64,000 bases of DNA, taken from Bacteroidales bacterium. Its GTDB lineage: Bacteria > Bacteroidota > Bacteroidia > Bacteroidales > UBA932. The stretch covers positions 1 to 64,000 of the forward strand of contig JAFTBU010000056.1 in NCBI GenBank assembly GCA_017455065.1. Reading direction: 5' to 3'. This document shows, piece after piece, positions 55,886 to 63,582 of this stretch (positions within the stretch are counted from its first letter, which is position 1; each line of letters begins with the position of its first letter). The position numbers were made by a program, and so were the translations under genes. Under the pieces are notes generated by a model. It was not told the origin of the DNA. It saw only the letters and a list, made by a program, of their open reading frames with translations, and did not search any database.

Positions 55886-57937
55886 ATGAGAAACAAGAAT
55901 AAAACGAAGGGTTCCCGCAGTCAGAGAAAGGGGAACCACAGCGGGAGAAAGGTTTTCCCGCAGGTGACGGGCCGCGTCCAGATGACGCGCGAGGGCTATA
56001 TTTTCGTCCTGCCCGAAGACGGACAGCAGTCCGGAGACATCTATGTCAAGGCGGCCAAGACCCGCAACGCCCTGGACGGGGATCTCGTCAGGGTGGCGGT
56101 GACCAAGGAGAAGCCGACCAACGCCGTGGCCAAGGCAGGCGCCAGGCCCACCGGCAAGGAGATGAGGCGCGAGGGCGAGGTGATAGAGATACTGGAGCGT
56201 TCAGGCAAGCAGTTCGTGGGTTTCCTGCATTTCGTGGGGGCCCAGGCATGGGTGCTCATGCAGAGCAAGAACATGCCCTACGACATCATGATAGACCAGC
56301 AGCAGGCTCTCGACATGGGCGGAAAGCCCGGTATGAAGGTAGCCGTGGTGGTGGACAAATGGGAAAGGCGCGACAGCGCTCCCGTGGGGCATCTGACCGA
56401 CGTACTCGGCATGCCCGGGGACAATGACACCGAGATGCACGCCATCCTGGCGGAGTTCAACCTCCCCTACCGTTTCGAGCCGGAGGTGGAGAACGCCGCG
56501 GACGGCATACCCGAGGAGATCACCGCCCAGGACCTCAAGGGCCGCAAGGATTTCAGGGACACCCTGACATTCACCATCGACCCGGCGGACGCCAAGGACT
56601 TCGACGACGCCATTTCCTTCAAGAAGCTCCAGAACGGCCACTATGAGGTGGGCGTGCACATAGCCGATGTATCCTACTATGTCAAGCCCGGCACAGCCGT
56701 GGACAAGGAGGCCCGCGAGAGGGGCACTTCCGTGTACCTGGTGGACCGTACGGTGCCCATGCTGCCCGAGAAGCTTTGCAACAAGCTCTGCTCCCTTCGT
56801 CCTGACGAGGACAAGCTATGCTTTTCCACTGTGTTCGAGATGACGCCCAAGGCGGAGGTCAAGGAGCGCTGGATAGGCCGCACGGTCATCCGCTCAAACC
56901 ACCGCTTCAGCTATGAGCAGGCCCAGGAGGTCATCGATGCCGGGGAGGAAGCTCCCGCAAGCGAGATCAATGAGGCCATACTCACCCTCAACGCTATGGC
57001 GGCCAAGATGAAGGCCCGCCGCGTAAAGGCCGGAGCCATTTCGTTCGACAGGCCCGAGATGAAGGTGGAGGTGGACGAAAAGGGCAAGCCGGTCAATGTC
57101 TATGAAAAGATTTCCAAGGAGGCCAACTGGCTCATCGAGGAGTTCATGCTCCTGGCCAACAAGACTGTCGCGGAGTACATCGCGACGGACGGCCGGATGA
57201 ACGGGGTGGCATCCAAGAAAGCCAAGACTTTCGTGTACCGTGTCCACGACCTGCCCAACACCGAGAAGCTCGAGGGTCTGAGGGATTTCGCGGGCAATTT
57301 CGGCTACAAGATGCAGGACAAGCTCGAGGGCCGCGAGGCGGCGCGTTCGATCAACGCCCTGTTGGAGCAGGCCAAGGAGAAGCCCGAGTTCGCCGCGTTC
57401 GAAGACATAGCCCTGCGTTCGATGGCCAAGGCTTACTACAGCACTGACAATATCGGCCACTACGGCCTCGCATTCGACTTTTATACACATTTCACTTCCC
57501 CTATCCGCCGTTATCCGGATACCATGGTCCACCGTCTGCTGGGGGCATACCTCGCCGGCGGAGAGAGCCGTGACAAGGCCAAGTTCGAGCTGGAGTGCCA
57601 GCATGCTTCCGAGAGGGAGCAGGTGGCGGCCGACGCCGAGAGGGCATCTGTCAAGTACAAGCTCGTGGAGTTCATGATGGACAAGGAGGGGCAGGAGTTC
57701 GACGGGCATATCTCCGGTGTCACCGAGTGGGGCATGTATGTGGAGATAGAGCCGACGAAGATCGAGGGTATGGTGTCCCTGAGGGATATACGCTCGGATT
57801 ATTTCGAGTTCGATGAGGCTCATTACCGTGTGGTGGGCAAGCGTACGCGCAAGGTCTACCGCCTGGGTGACCCTGTCCGCATCAGGGTGAAGAAGGCCAA
57901 TCTGGAGCAGAAGCTGCTTGATTACGAGCTCGTGTGA
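55886..57937 (+). CDS. rnr: Ribonuclease R
   Basis: 683 residues from ATG 55886 (MRNKNKTKGSRSQRKG, a basic N-terminal tail). Cold-shock-like domains, the RNB catalytic core with TIDPADAKDFDDAISF (metal-binding Asp set), and a C-terminal S1 domain (FDGHISGVTEWGMYVEI). 3'-5' exoribonuclease for structured RNA. The stop overlaps manA as TGATG. Confidence 0.94.
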   Translation: MRNKNKTKGSRSQRKGNHSGRKVFPQVTGRVQMTREGYIFVLPEDGQQSGDIYVKAAKTRNALDGDLVRVAVTKEKPTNAVAKAGARPTGKEMRREGEVIEILERSGKQFVGFLHFVGAQAWVLMQSKNMPYDIMIDQQQALDMGGKPGMKVAVVVDKWERRDSAPVGHLTDVLGMPGDNDTEMHAILAEFNLPYRFEPEVENAADGIPEEITAQDLKGRKDFRDTLTFTIDPADAKDFDDAISFKKLQNGHYEVGVHIADVSYYVKPGTAVDKEARERGTSVYLVDRTVPMLPEKLCNKLCSLRPDEDKLCFSTVFEMTPKAEVKERWIGRTVIRSNHRFSYEQAQEVIDAGEEAPASEINEAILTLNAMAAKMKARRVKAGAISFDRPEMKVEVDEKGKPVNVYEKISKEANWLIEEFMLLANKTVAEYIATDGRMNGVASKKAKTFVYRVHDLPNTEKLEGLRDFAGNFGYKMQDKLEGREAARSINALLEQAKEKPEFAAFEDIALRSMAKAYYSTDNIGHYGLAFDFYTHFTSPIRRYPDTMVHRLLGAYLAGGESRDKAKFELECQHASEREQVAADAERASVKYKLVEFMMDKEGQEFDGHISGVTEWGMYVEIEPTKIEGMVSLRDIRSDYFEFDEAHYRVVGKRTRKVYRLGDPVRIRVKKANLEQKLLDYELV

Positions 57938-58998
57938 TGTACAAGTTTGCTCCCATATTGAAGACTATGGTCTGGGGCACCGAGAGTTGGGTGCTTTCGG
58001 GGGTGCCCGGCAGTGAGTCGGTGGTCTCCGAGGGGCCCGATGCCGGGAGGGGGCTCAATGACATTTGGGCTGCTTGCATGGCCCCTGCCAGCGCCGGGTC
58101 CCCTGCGGCTTCCGGCTCGCTGAACAGAGGGACAATGCTCCCCGGAAGCCCAGGGGGCACCGGCGCGCTGAACAGAGGGACAATGCCCCCCGGCAGCCCA
58201 GGGGACACCGGCGCGGAGTTTCCGCTGCTGATAAAGTTTATCGACGCGAAGCGGGATCTGAGCATACAGGTACACCCGGACGACGAGCTGGCGATGCGCC
58301 GCCACGGCTGCAACGGCAAGAGCGAGATGTGGTACATCATCGGGGCGGAGAAAGACGCCCACCTGCTGTGCGGCCTGAAGGAAAAGATCAGCCCGGAGGA
58401 GTACGCCCGACTGGTGGAGGAAGACAGGATCACGGAGGTGCTGTGCGACTACAAAGTAGCCCCCGGAGACGTATTCTACCTGCCCGCCGGACGCATCCAC
58501 GCCATCTGCGGAGGCTGCTACCTCGCTGAGATACAGCAGACCTCCGACATCACCTACCGCATCTACGACTACGGCCGTCCCGGACTGGACGGCAAGCCCC
58601 GGCAGCTCCACACCGAGCTTGCCAAGGAGGCAATAGACTACAGCGTGCTGCCGGACTACCGGACCAGCTACGCCCCGGTGGAAGAAGGGACTTCGGAGCT
58701 TGTCCGCTGCCCCCACTTCACCACCTCCCTGCACCGGTACTCCCGCCCGGCGACCCTTTCCGCCGAAGGCTGCGGAGACTTCCTCATTGTCATAGGAATC
58801 GAAGGGGAAGCCCTCCTGCGCCCCTGCGGGCCCGGTACCATGGCGCCCTCGCAGGCCCTTCCCGGCGGCCAGACGGACCGCTCCGCACTGACCCTGCGCC
58901 CCGGCGAAGCCGTCCTCGTCCCCACCGCCGACGCCCCCCTCGAAATCATCCCCACCGGCACCGCTCCCCGCGTCACCCTCCTCACCACGCACCTTTAA
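57937..58998 (+). CDS. manA: Class I mannose-6-phosphate isomerase with repeat insertion
   Basis: 353 residues from ATG 57937 (MYKFAPILKTMVWGTES). Metal ligands and core motifs: LIKFIDAKRDLSIQVHPDDE, EMWYIIGA and PAGRIHAICGGCYLAEIQQTSD. Interconverts mannose-6-P and fructose-6-P. Between LNDI and EFPLLIKF, where relatives have ~20 residues, it has ~50. These include two tandem 16-residue repeats (LNRGTMLPGSPGGTGA / LNRGTMPPGSPGDTGA) coded by two palindromic 48-bp units. The insertion is in a surface segment before the active-site strands, so activity may be retained. Confidence 0.92.
   Translation: MYKFAPILKTMVWGTESWVLSGVPGSESVVSEGPDAGRGLNDIWAACMAPASAGSPAASGSLNRGTMLPGSPGGTGALNRGTMPPGSPGDTGAEFPLLIKFIDAKRDLSIQVHPDDELAMRRHGCNGKSEMWYIIGAEKDAHLLCGLKEKISPEEYARLVEEDRITEVLCDYKVAPGDVFYLPAGRIHAICGGCYLAEIQQTSDITYRIYDYGRPGLDGKPRQLHTELAKEAIDYSVLPDYRTSYAPVEEGTSELVRCPHFTTSLHRYSRPATLSAEGCGDFLIVIGIEGEALLRPCGPGTMAPSQALPGGQTDRSALTLRPGEAVLVPTADAPLEIIPTGTAPRVTLLTTHL
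58107..58193. repeat. Two tandem conserved-loop palindromes inside manA
   Basis: The loop TGAACAGAGGGACAAT occurs at 58121-58136 and 58169-58184, period 48 nt. Flanking arms differ between the copies (58107-58120 with 58137-58150; 58160-58168 with 58185-58193) yet remain largely complementary. Both copies are in frame. Confidence 0.7.
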
Positions 58999-59005
58999 AA
59001 GACGC

Positions 59006-59034
59006 GGCGGGGGCACGCCCCCCCGCTGCCGCAG
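59006..59034. terminator. GC-rich hairpin after manA
   Basis: GCGGGGG / CCCCCCGC-type stem with a 4-nt loop (CACG), about 10 nt after the manA stop. No T-run follows; it may terminate or protect the manA transcript. Confidence 0.4.
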
Positions 59035-59152
59035 GGCATATATTGCGGCGGCGGGCTCCTCCGAAATGCACCACGGCTGCGCCCTGGCAGCATCCCAGGC
59101 CGGTACGGCCCCGGTTCCATCACCTTAAGGGCGCTGCTTTACCGGTACTGCC

Positions 59153-59305
59153 GTTAATAAACTCGCCGGGAGCACGACCCCCTCCCAGATTGCACTGTAG
59201 GGCACCACCGTGCTCCAGGTGTCGGGTCGGAGCCGAGACCTGGAGCGCTACCCCCTCCTGGAGGCCCTTCTGTGGCACCCCCGTGCTCCCGAGATGTTCA
59301 TTAAG
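59153..59305. repeat. Composite hairpin unit 1
   Basis: Outer 24-nt arms 59153-59176 and 59282-59305 are complementary at about 20 of 24 positions. GGAGCACG (59169-59176) can also pair with 59209-59216, and CCAGGT / ACCTGG forms a middle hairpin (about 59212-59248). Confidence 0.6.
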
Positions 59306-59328
59306 GGGCAACTCGAACATCAAGGATC

Positions 59329-59481
59329 AACCCGAAATTCAGAGGCACGCCGTACCCCCGATAGAAGCCGCTAGAAGCGGGGTCGGCTTGCTTTCCGCCA
59401 CCATTTGGCCCTCGGAAGGCAAGCCGATACCCCCTGGAGGGCCCTGGGAGGCATGGTGGCTGTCCTTCTGAATTTCGGGTT
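59329..59481. repeat. Composite hairpin unit 2
   Basis: Outer arms AACCCGAAATTCAGA (59329-59343) and its perfect complement (59467-59481). The middle hairpin is TCGGCTTGCTTTCC (59383-59396) with 59414-59427, 13 of 14 paired, the exception being G-U. Confidence 0.65.
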
Positions 59482-59493
59482 GGCGGTTTCGAC

Positions 59494-59630
59494 ATTCGTC
59501 AGCCCGGCGAACCCCCAACAGAAGTGCCTGGAAGCAAGGGTGCCCGGGCTGACGAGGTCTAACTGGGGGCGTCAGCCCACCGGAACCCCTCTGGAGGGCC
59601 GTAGGAGCCATGGTCGGTGGGTTGACGAAT
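59494..59630. repeat. Composite hairpin unit 3
   Basis: Outer ATTCGTCA / TGACGAAT. Two hairpins share arm sequence: CGTCAGCCCGG (59497-59507) with 59544-59554, perfect; and CGTCAGCCCACC (59570-59581) with 59616-59627, one G-U. The middle stem is GGGCTGACG / CGTCAGCCC. Confidence 0.65.
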
Positions 59631-59657
59631 TTCATAATCGTCCGGAGAAGCGTGCAT

Positions 59658-59817
59658 CGCATTTTGTAATTTTGTGGCCAGCCGGATATGGCTCTGAGGG
59701 CCGTGGAAGGCCGATCGGGCTGGCCGCAGAGCCTTTCAAAACCTGTTGCGGCCAGCGGAATATGCCCTGTAGGGCACTGGGAGGCCGATTGGGCTGGCCG
59801 CAAAATTACAAAATGCG
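59658..59817. repeat. Composite hairpin unit 4
   Basis: Outer 26-nt arms 59658-59683 and 59792-59817 match at 25 of 26 positions, the exception being G-U compatible. The middle stem GCTGGCCGCA (59719-59728) with 59747-59756 is perfect. The two core copies are the most alike in the array. Confidence 0.68.
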
Positions 59818-59880
59818 GTGCAGGGCCGTACCGGCCTGAAACGCCGACCGACTGCAGAGGAGGGCGCGCAACCAAGGGCA

Positions 59881-60118
59881 CTCGCCGCCGCAGTATGCGC
59901 GATGCGGCGGCGAGCTACGCCAGGGCACCACCGCCGCGCGATGGCGAAGCGCGGCGGTTACGGGCGGGCTGCGGTGGACTCCATCGAACGGTCCTCCTCG
60001 CCCGCCCGTTGCTCTCGGGTGCCGGGATTGGTGCTCCTACCGTCCATAAATCGGGGACGGTGGGAGCGATAGAGGCGGGAAACGCGCCTTCCCCATAGAA
60101 TTTGGGGACGGTAGGAGC
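59881..60118. repeat. Run of strong GC hairpins downstream of the element
   Basis: CTCGCCGCCGC with 59904-59914 (11 bp); ACCGCCGCGC (59930-59939) with 59949-59958 (10 bp); ACGGGCGGGC (59960-59969) with 60000-60009 (10 bp); GCTCCTACCGTCC (60033-60045) with 60055-60067 (one G-U) and again with 60106-60118 (perfect). All lie between the array and the 3' end of the 117-residue gene. No coding frame is supported in 59839-60216. Confidence 0.6.
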
Positions 60119-60216
60119 GAGAAGGGCCTGGAAGAAAAGGAGGGGAAGAAAAACGGGGCCCGGCGGGGGAGGCGCGGCGCGGGTTGGGGGCGAGACGAGG
60201 CTGACTAGCATTTACG

Positions 60217-60570
60217 TCAGCTTCTGCTTTTCGGGGGCATGACTCCGGGGCCGAAGACTTTGATCTTACCGCCGCCTCGCTCGAAGTGCCGGCTGGCGTC
60301 AGTCATGGCTTTGGCCAGGACCGATGAAATGTCGTCCATCTGTTTGAGCATCTCTTTCCTGTTTACACTCAATGCGAGGTCTGCCATCGCCAGAATCCTT
60401 ATTATGGCCAGGACAGCCTGTTCGTTGCCGCCCCAGAGCTTGGTGGCCATGGCAAATGACACTCCGTTGAGCAGGTCCTGCAGGACTTCAGGGTTTTTCC
60501 TGAGATCGATGTCTGTGTCGAAACGATAGTCATTCTCTCCGTTCTGGAGGATTTCTAAAACCTTTTTCAT
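60217..60570 (-). CDS. Hypothetical protein, 117 residues
   Basis: A soluble, mostly helical protein (MKKVLEILQNGENDYRFDTD...LLNGVSFAMATKLWGGNEQAVLAIIRILAMADLALS) with a basic, glycine-rich tail (GGGKIKVFGPGVMPPKSRS). No signal peptide or TM segment. I do not recognise the family. Codon composition resembles the neighbours, and the ATG at 60570 is the only reasonable start. No clear -7 box upstream. It points toward the hairpin region, which would form its 3' end. Confidence 0.6.
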   Translation of the reverse strand: MKKVLEILQNGENDYRFDTDIDLRKNPEVLQDLLNGVSFAMATKLWGGNEQAVLAIIRILAMADLALSVNRKEMLKQMDDISSVLAKAMTDASRHFERGGGKIKVFGPGVMPPKSRS

Positions 60571-60702
60571 TTTCTGTTGTTTTTAATGTACCGGGCAAAC
60601 ATCGCAAATGCCCTCGAGGAGAAGAAGCTTCACTAAAAAAGAATCCGAGAAATATGGATTTCCTTTCAGCTAACTTTTTTCTTATTGATATTGAGGTTTT
60701 TG

Positions 60703-60710
60703 TATATTTG
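60703..60710 (+). promoter_or_regulatory. -7 box of GH2 gene
   Basis: TATATTTG in an AT-rich stretch, 4 nt before the ATG at 60715, so the mRNA is probably leaderless. A TTG at the -33 position is not obvious. Confidence 0.55.
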
Positions 60711-60714
60711 AATC

Positions 60715-63582
60715 ATGAACATCCTGTACTCCATCCTCATCCTAGCGGCCCTGACCGGCCCCGGGCGGAACACCGCCGCATTCAAAGACATTTTCCCCGT
60801 GACCGACCCCGCCCTGATCCGTTCGCTGGGCGGAGACTGGCAGCTCAAAGTGGTCGAGGGCACGGTAGAAGGGAAGAAGGTCCCCGCCGTAGACGATTCC
60901 TGGGGGACCATCCCCGTACCCGGCTGCTGGGAGCCTCATGGTTTCAGCGAATCCGAGTATTCCTTCCCTAAGGAATTGACAGGATGGTACCGCACCAGCT
61001 TCACCGTCCCCTCAGAATGGAAAGGGCAGCGTGTCATACTCCGCCTGGACGGGGTGCTCCGCGGATATGAGCTGTGGATCAACGGCAAAAAGGCCGGCAG
61101 CTGGGAGCAGGCATACAACAGTTGCCTTTTCGACATCACCCCTTTCCTGGACCGGCAGGCCTTCAAGGGCGGTGCGCAGGAGCTTGCGATGCGGGTGTAT
61201 TCCCGCTACAAGGGATATGAATTCGATTGCAACGATGACTGGGCCCCGATGGGTATCTACCGCGACGTCAGCATCTTCCCCGTCCCTGACATCCACCTCT
61301 CCGACCTCAGGGTGACGGCGGGCTCCGACGGACTTGTCAATATCGACCCGTACATCTCCGGAGCGGACAGGTACACCTCCGTGGAGGCGGAGTTGCTGGA
61401 TGCCACCGGTGCGAAGGTCGGGGCCACGGAAAAAGATGCCACCGGCGCGAAGGTCGGATCCGCGGCAAAAGATGCCAACGGCGCCAAGGTCGGGGCAGCG
61501 GAGGGAGGAGCCACCGGCGCGAAGGCCGGGGCCGCGGCGGGAGGTTACGGATCGCAGATACAGGTGCAGCGGCCCCGGCTCTGGACGGCCGAGACACCGT
61601 ACCTCTACACCCTGCGGGTGCGCCTGATTCGCAAGGGGGAGGTACTCCAGTGCTTCGAGCAGAAAATCGGCCTGCGCACCCTAACCATCGAAGGCAAGGT
61701 GCTGAAACTCAACGGAGTGCCCATCAAACTCAGAGGCGTCACCTCGCATGCCACCGATCCCTTGACCGGCAAGGTGATAAGCGAAGAGCGCCTCCGGCAG
61801 GACCTGGAACTGATGAAAGCGGCATCGATAAACTACATCCGCACCAGCCACTATCCGAGGGAGCCGCGTTTCTACGAACTCTGCGACTCACTGGGCTTCT
61901 ATGTCATGGACGAAGTGCCCTTCGGCAGCCGCGGCAGGGCCCATCTGGAGGACGAGTCCTACCTCCCTCTGCTGCTCAGCCGGGCCGAAGCCACCATACG
62001 CAGGGACCGCAACCACCCCTCCGTGCTGATCTGGAGCCTCGGGAATGAAAATCCCCTCACCGACATGTGCGTAAGGGTGGGAGAATACGCTCGCAGCCTG
62101 GACCCTACCCGCCCGGTGTGCTATCCTGAGGTAGGTACTTATTTCATGTCTTTCAATCTCCAGGGCTTCGCTCCGGTGGCAGGGATCTATGCCCCTCACT
62201 ACCCCACTACGGACGATCTCGCCACGTTCTACCAGGGCGCCGACCGCCCCGTCATTTTCACTGAATACTGCCATTCCCTGGGCATTTCCTTCGAAGACCA
62301 TGAGCGCCAATGGGAGATCATAGAGTCCACTCCGGCCCTCGCCGGCGGCTCCGTATGGGAATGGGTGGACCAGGGCATGCCGTTCCACGAGAAACTGAAG
62401 GACCGCTTCGGCTATGAGGAAAGGGTGTTCACTTCAGAGGATGGCGGCTTCGAGATGAGCGGCAACAAAGGGACCGACGGCCTGCTCTACGCCGACAGGG
62501 TACCCCTGCCAAACTATTATGAAATCCAGCACAATTACGCCCAGGCCTGCGTGACGGACTCTGTCTATACGGGGGTGCTGCACATACGCAACCGCTACGA
62601 TTTCGTGAATCTCAAGGACAGGGTGACCTTCCACTGGGCCCTGACCTCCGACAGGGACCCCGTGGCCCGGGGCGCCTTCAGCCCGGACTGTCCTCCCTAC
62701 GGCAGCGTCCCCTACCCCCTGGCCCTGCCCGCGATGGTCCCGGGCCGGCTTTCCCTGCTGGAACTCGAGATCCGCGACCTCTCCGGCCGGGTCCTTCTGC
62801 GCCAGACCCTGAGGACAGGGGCTGACAATCCCGCCTCGCTGCTGGCCGGAGCGCTTTCACAGGAAGATGACCCGATGGAGCTGGTCTGCGACGGCCCCAT
62901 GGTCCGGGTGGGGCGCAAAGCTACTATGGCCGAGCTGCTGAAAATCAACGATGTGCGCATAGAGCGCTATCTCCAGCCTATGGACAATCCTTACGTCCGC
63001 GCCGAACTCAGCCGGGAAGGCTCCGAATTCTCTTACAGCCTCCATCCCGGAGGGGAGCGGCGTTTCCTCTCGGAGGTCGGCATCGCCTTCCTGCTCTCTG
63101 CGGAGCTTGACCGTATCCAATGGATAGGCCAAGGCCCCTATGCTGCGTACCCTGGACGCAGGAACGCCGACCGCTACGGGTACTGGGCCCTGCACAAGGA
63201 TGACCTGTATTTTGAAGGGAACCGCCCCGGAGTCGATGCCCTGTGGGTCAGCGACGCCGAGGGCAACGGGCTGCTGTTCCTGTGCGGCGGAAGCGATGTC
63301 AATTTCGAGCAGACCGACCGCGGACTGGTGATAAGCATAAATGCCGCCGTGAGCGGGGAAGGCCCCAAATTCTCACAGACGGCATTCGGTGTATGGTCCG
63401 ATACCTTGGGAGAGCCCTCAGGCTCATTCAGTGTTTACCGCACCCGTGCGGGGCAGAAGCTGCCGCTCTTCCTTTCTCCGGGCGAGGTACCTTCACCTTT
63501 CCATCCCTATGTCAAGCAGTACGATACCTACCTGTCAAGATATTCCGACATCCGCGGCGTCTCCATCACCTCGAAACCGTAA
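60715..63582 (+). CDS. GH2 family glycoside hydrolase (beta-galactosidase-like), exported
   Basis: 955 residues with a signal peptide (MNILYSILILAALTGP). Sugar-binding jelly roll (about 50-190: WYRTSFTVP, LDGVLRGYELWINGK), an Ig-like domain, TIM barrel from about 330 (LRGVTSHATDP, INYIRTSHYPREPRFYELCDSLGFYVMDE), acid/base Glu445 in WSLGNENP, nucleophile Glu517 in IFTEYCHS, then the beta-sandwich and C-terminal domain 5-like region. The Ig-like domain carries four tandem 12-residue repeats (DATGAKVGATEK-type, coded by 61399-61542). Substrate probably a beta-galactoside or related sugar. The 3' end overlaps the convergent propeller gene by 17 nt. Confidence 0.92.
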   Translation: MNILYSILILAALTGPGRNTAAFKDIFPVTDPALIRSLGGDWQLKVVEGTVEGKKVPAVDDSWGTIPVPGCWEPHGFSESEYSFPKELTGWYRTSFTVPSEWKGQRVILRLDGVLRGYELWINGKKAGSWEQAYNSCLFDITPFLDRQAFKGGAQELAMRVYSRYKGYEFDCNDDWAPMGIYRDVSIFPVPDIHLSDLRVTAGSDGLVNIDPYISGADRYTSVEAELLDATGAKVGATEKDATGAKVGSAAKDANGAKVGAAEGGATGAKAGAAAGGYGSQIQVQRPRLWTAETPYLYTLRVRLIRKGEVLQCFEQKIGLRTLTIEGKVLKLNGVPIKLRGVTSHATDPLTGKVISEERLRQDLELMKAASINYIRTSHYPREPRFYELCDSLGFYVMDEVPFGSRGRAHLEDESYLPLLLSRAEATIRRDRNHPSVLIWSLGNENPLTDMCVRVGEYARSLDPTRPVCYPEVGTYFMSFNLQGFAPVAGIYAPHYPTTDDLATFYQGADRPVIFTEYCHSLGISFEDHERQWEIIESTPALAGGSVWEWVDQGMPFHEKLKDRFGYEERVFTSEDGGFEMSGNKGTDGLLYADRVPLPNYYEIQHNYAQACVTDSVYTGVLHIRNRYDFVNLKDRVTFHWALTSDRDPVARGAFSPDCPPYGSVPYPLALPAMVPGRLSLLELEIRDLSGRVLLRQTLRTGADNPASLLAGALSQEDDPMELVCDGPMVRVGRKATMAELLKINDVRIERYLQPMDNPYVRAELSREGSEFSYSLHPGGERRFLSEVGIAFLLSAELDRIQWIGQGPYAAYPGRRNADRYGYWALHKDDLYFEGNRPGVDALWVSDAEGNGLLFLCGGSDVNFEQTDRGLVISINAAVSGEGPKFSQTAFGVWSDTLGEPSGSFSVYRTRAGQKLPLFLSPGEVPSPFHPYVKQYDTYLSRYSDIRGVSITSKP
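61399..61542 (+). repeat. 36-bp minisatellite in the GH2 gene
   Basis: Four tandem 36-nt units (61399, 61435, 61471, 61507) coding for DATGAKVGATEK-like repeats with substitutions. They interrupt an Ig-like strand between VEAELL and QIQVQRPRLW. Confidence 0.75.

Larger units (their letters stand above)
59096..59838. other. 743-bp structured non-coding element, four tandem composite hairpin units
   Basis: A perfect 16-bp inverted repeat, CAGGCCGGTACGGCCC at 59096-59111 and its complement at 59823-59838, brackets the region. Inside are four composite units (59153-59305, 59329-59481, 59494-59630, 59658-59817). Each has its own outer arms and two copies of a related core (pattern ACCCC..tGGAGGGC..tggGAGgC.tGGt). 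Core copies begin near 59177, 59250, 59354, 59429, 59511, 59585, 59688 and 59762, so the spacing inside a unit is 73-75 nt. No frame has protein character. It could be a large structured RNA or an unknown repeat element. It lies between convergent manA and the 117-residue gene. Confidence 0.7.

Noticed and set aside
59329..59481. Integron attC site, suggested by the AAC...GTT ends of unit 2
   Set aside because: The flanking bases do not fit RYYYAAC/GTTRRRY, units lack cassette ORFs between them, and no integrase is present.
59096..59838. CRISPR array
   Set aside because: Repeats are 73-104 nt apart, imperfect and palindromic with variable arms; there are no constant repeats with unique spacers, and no cas genes.
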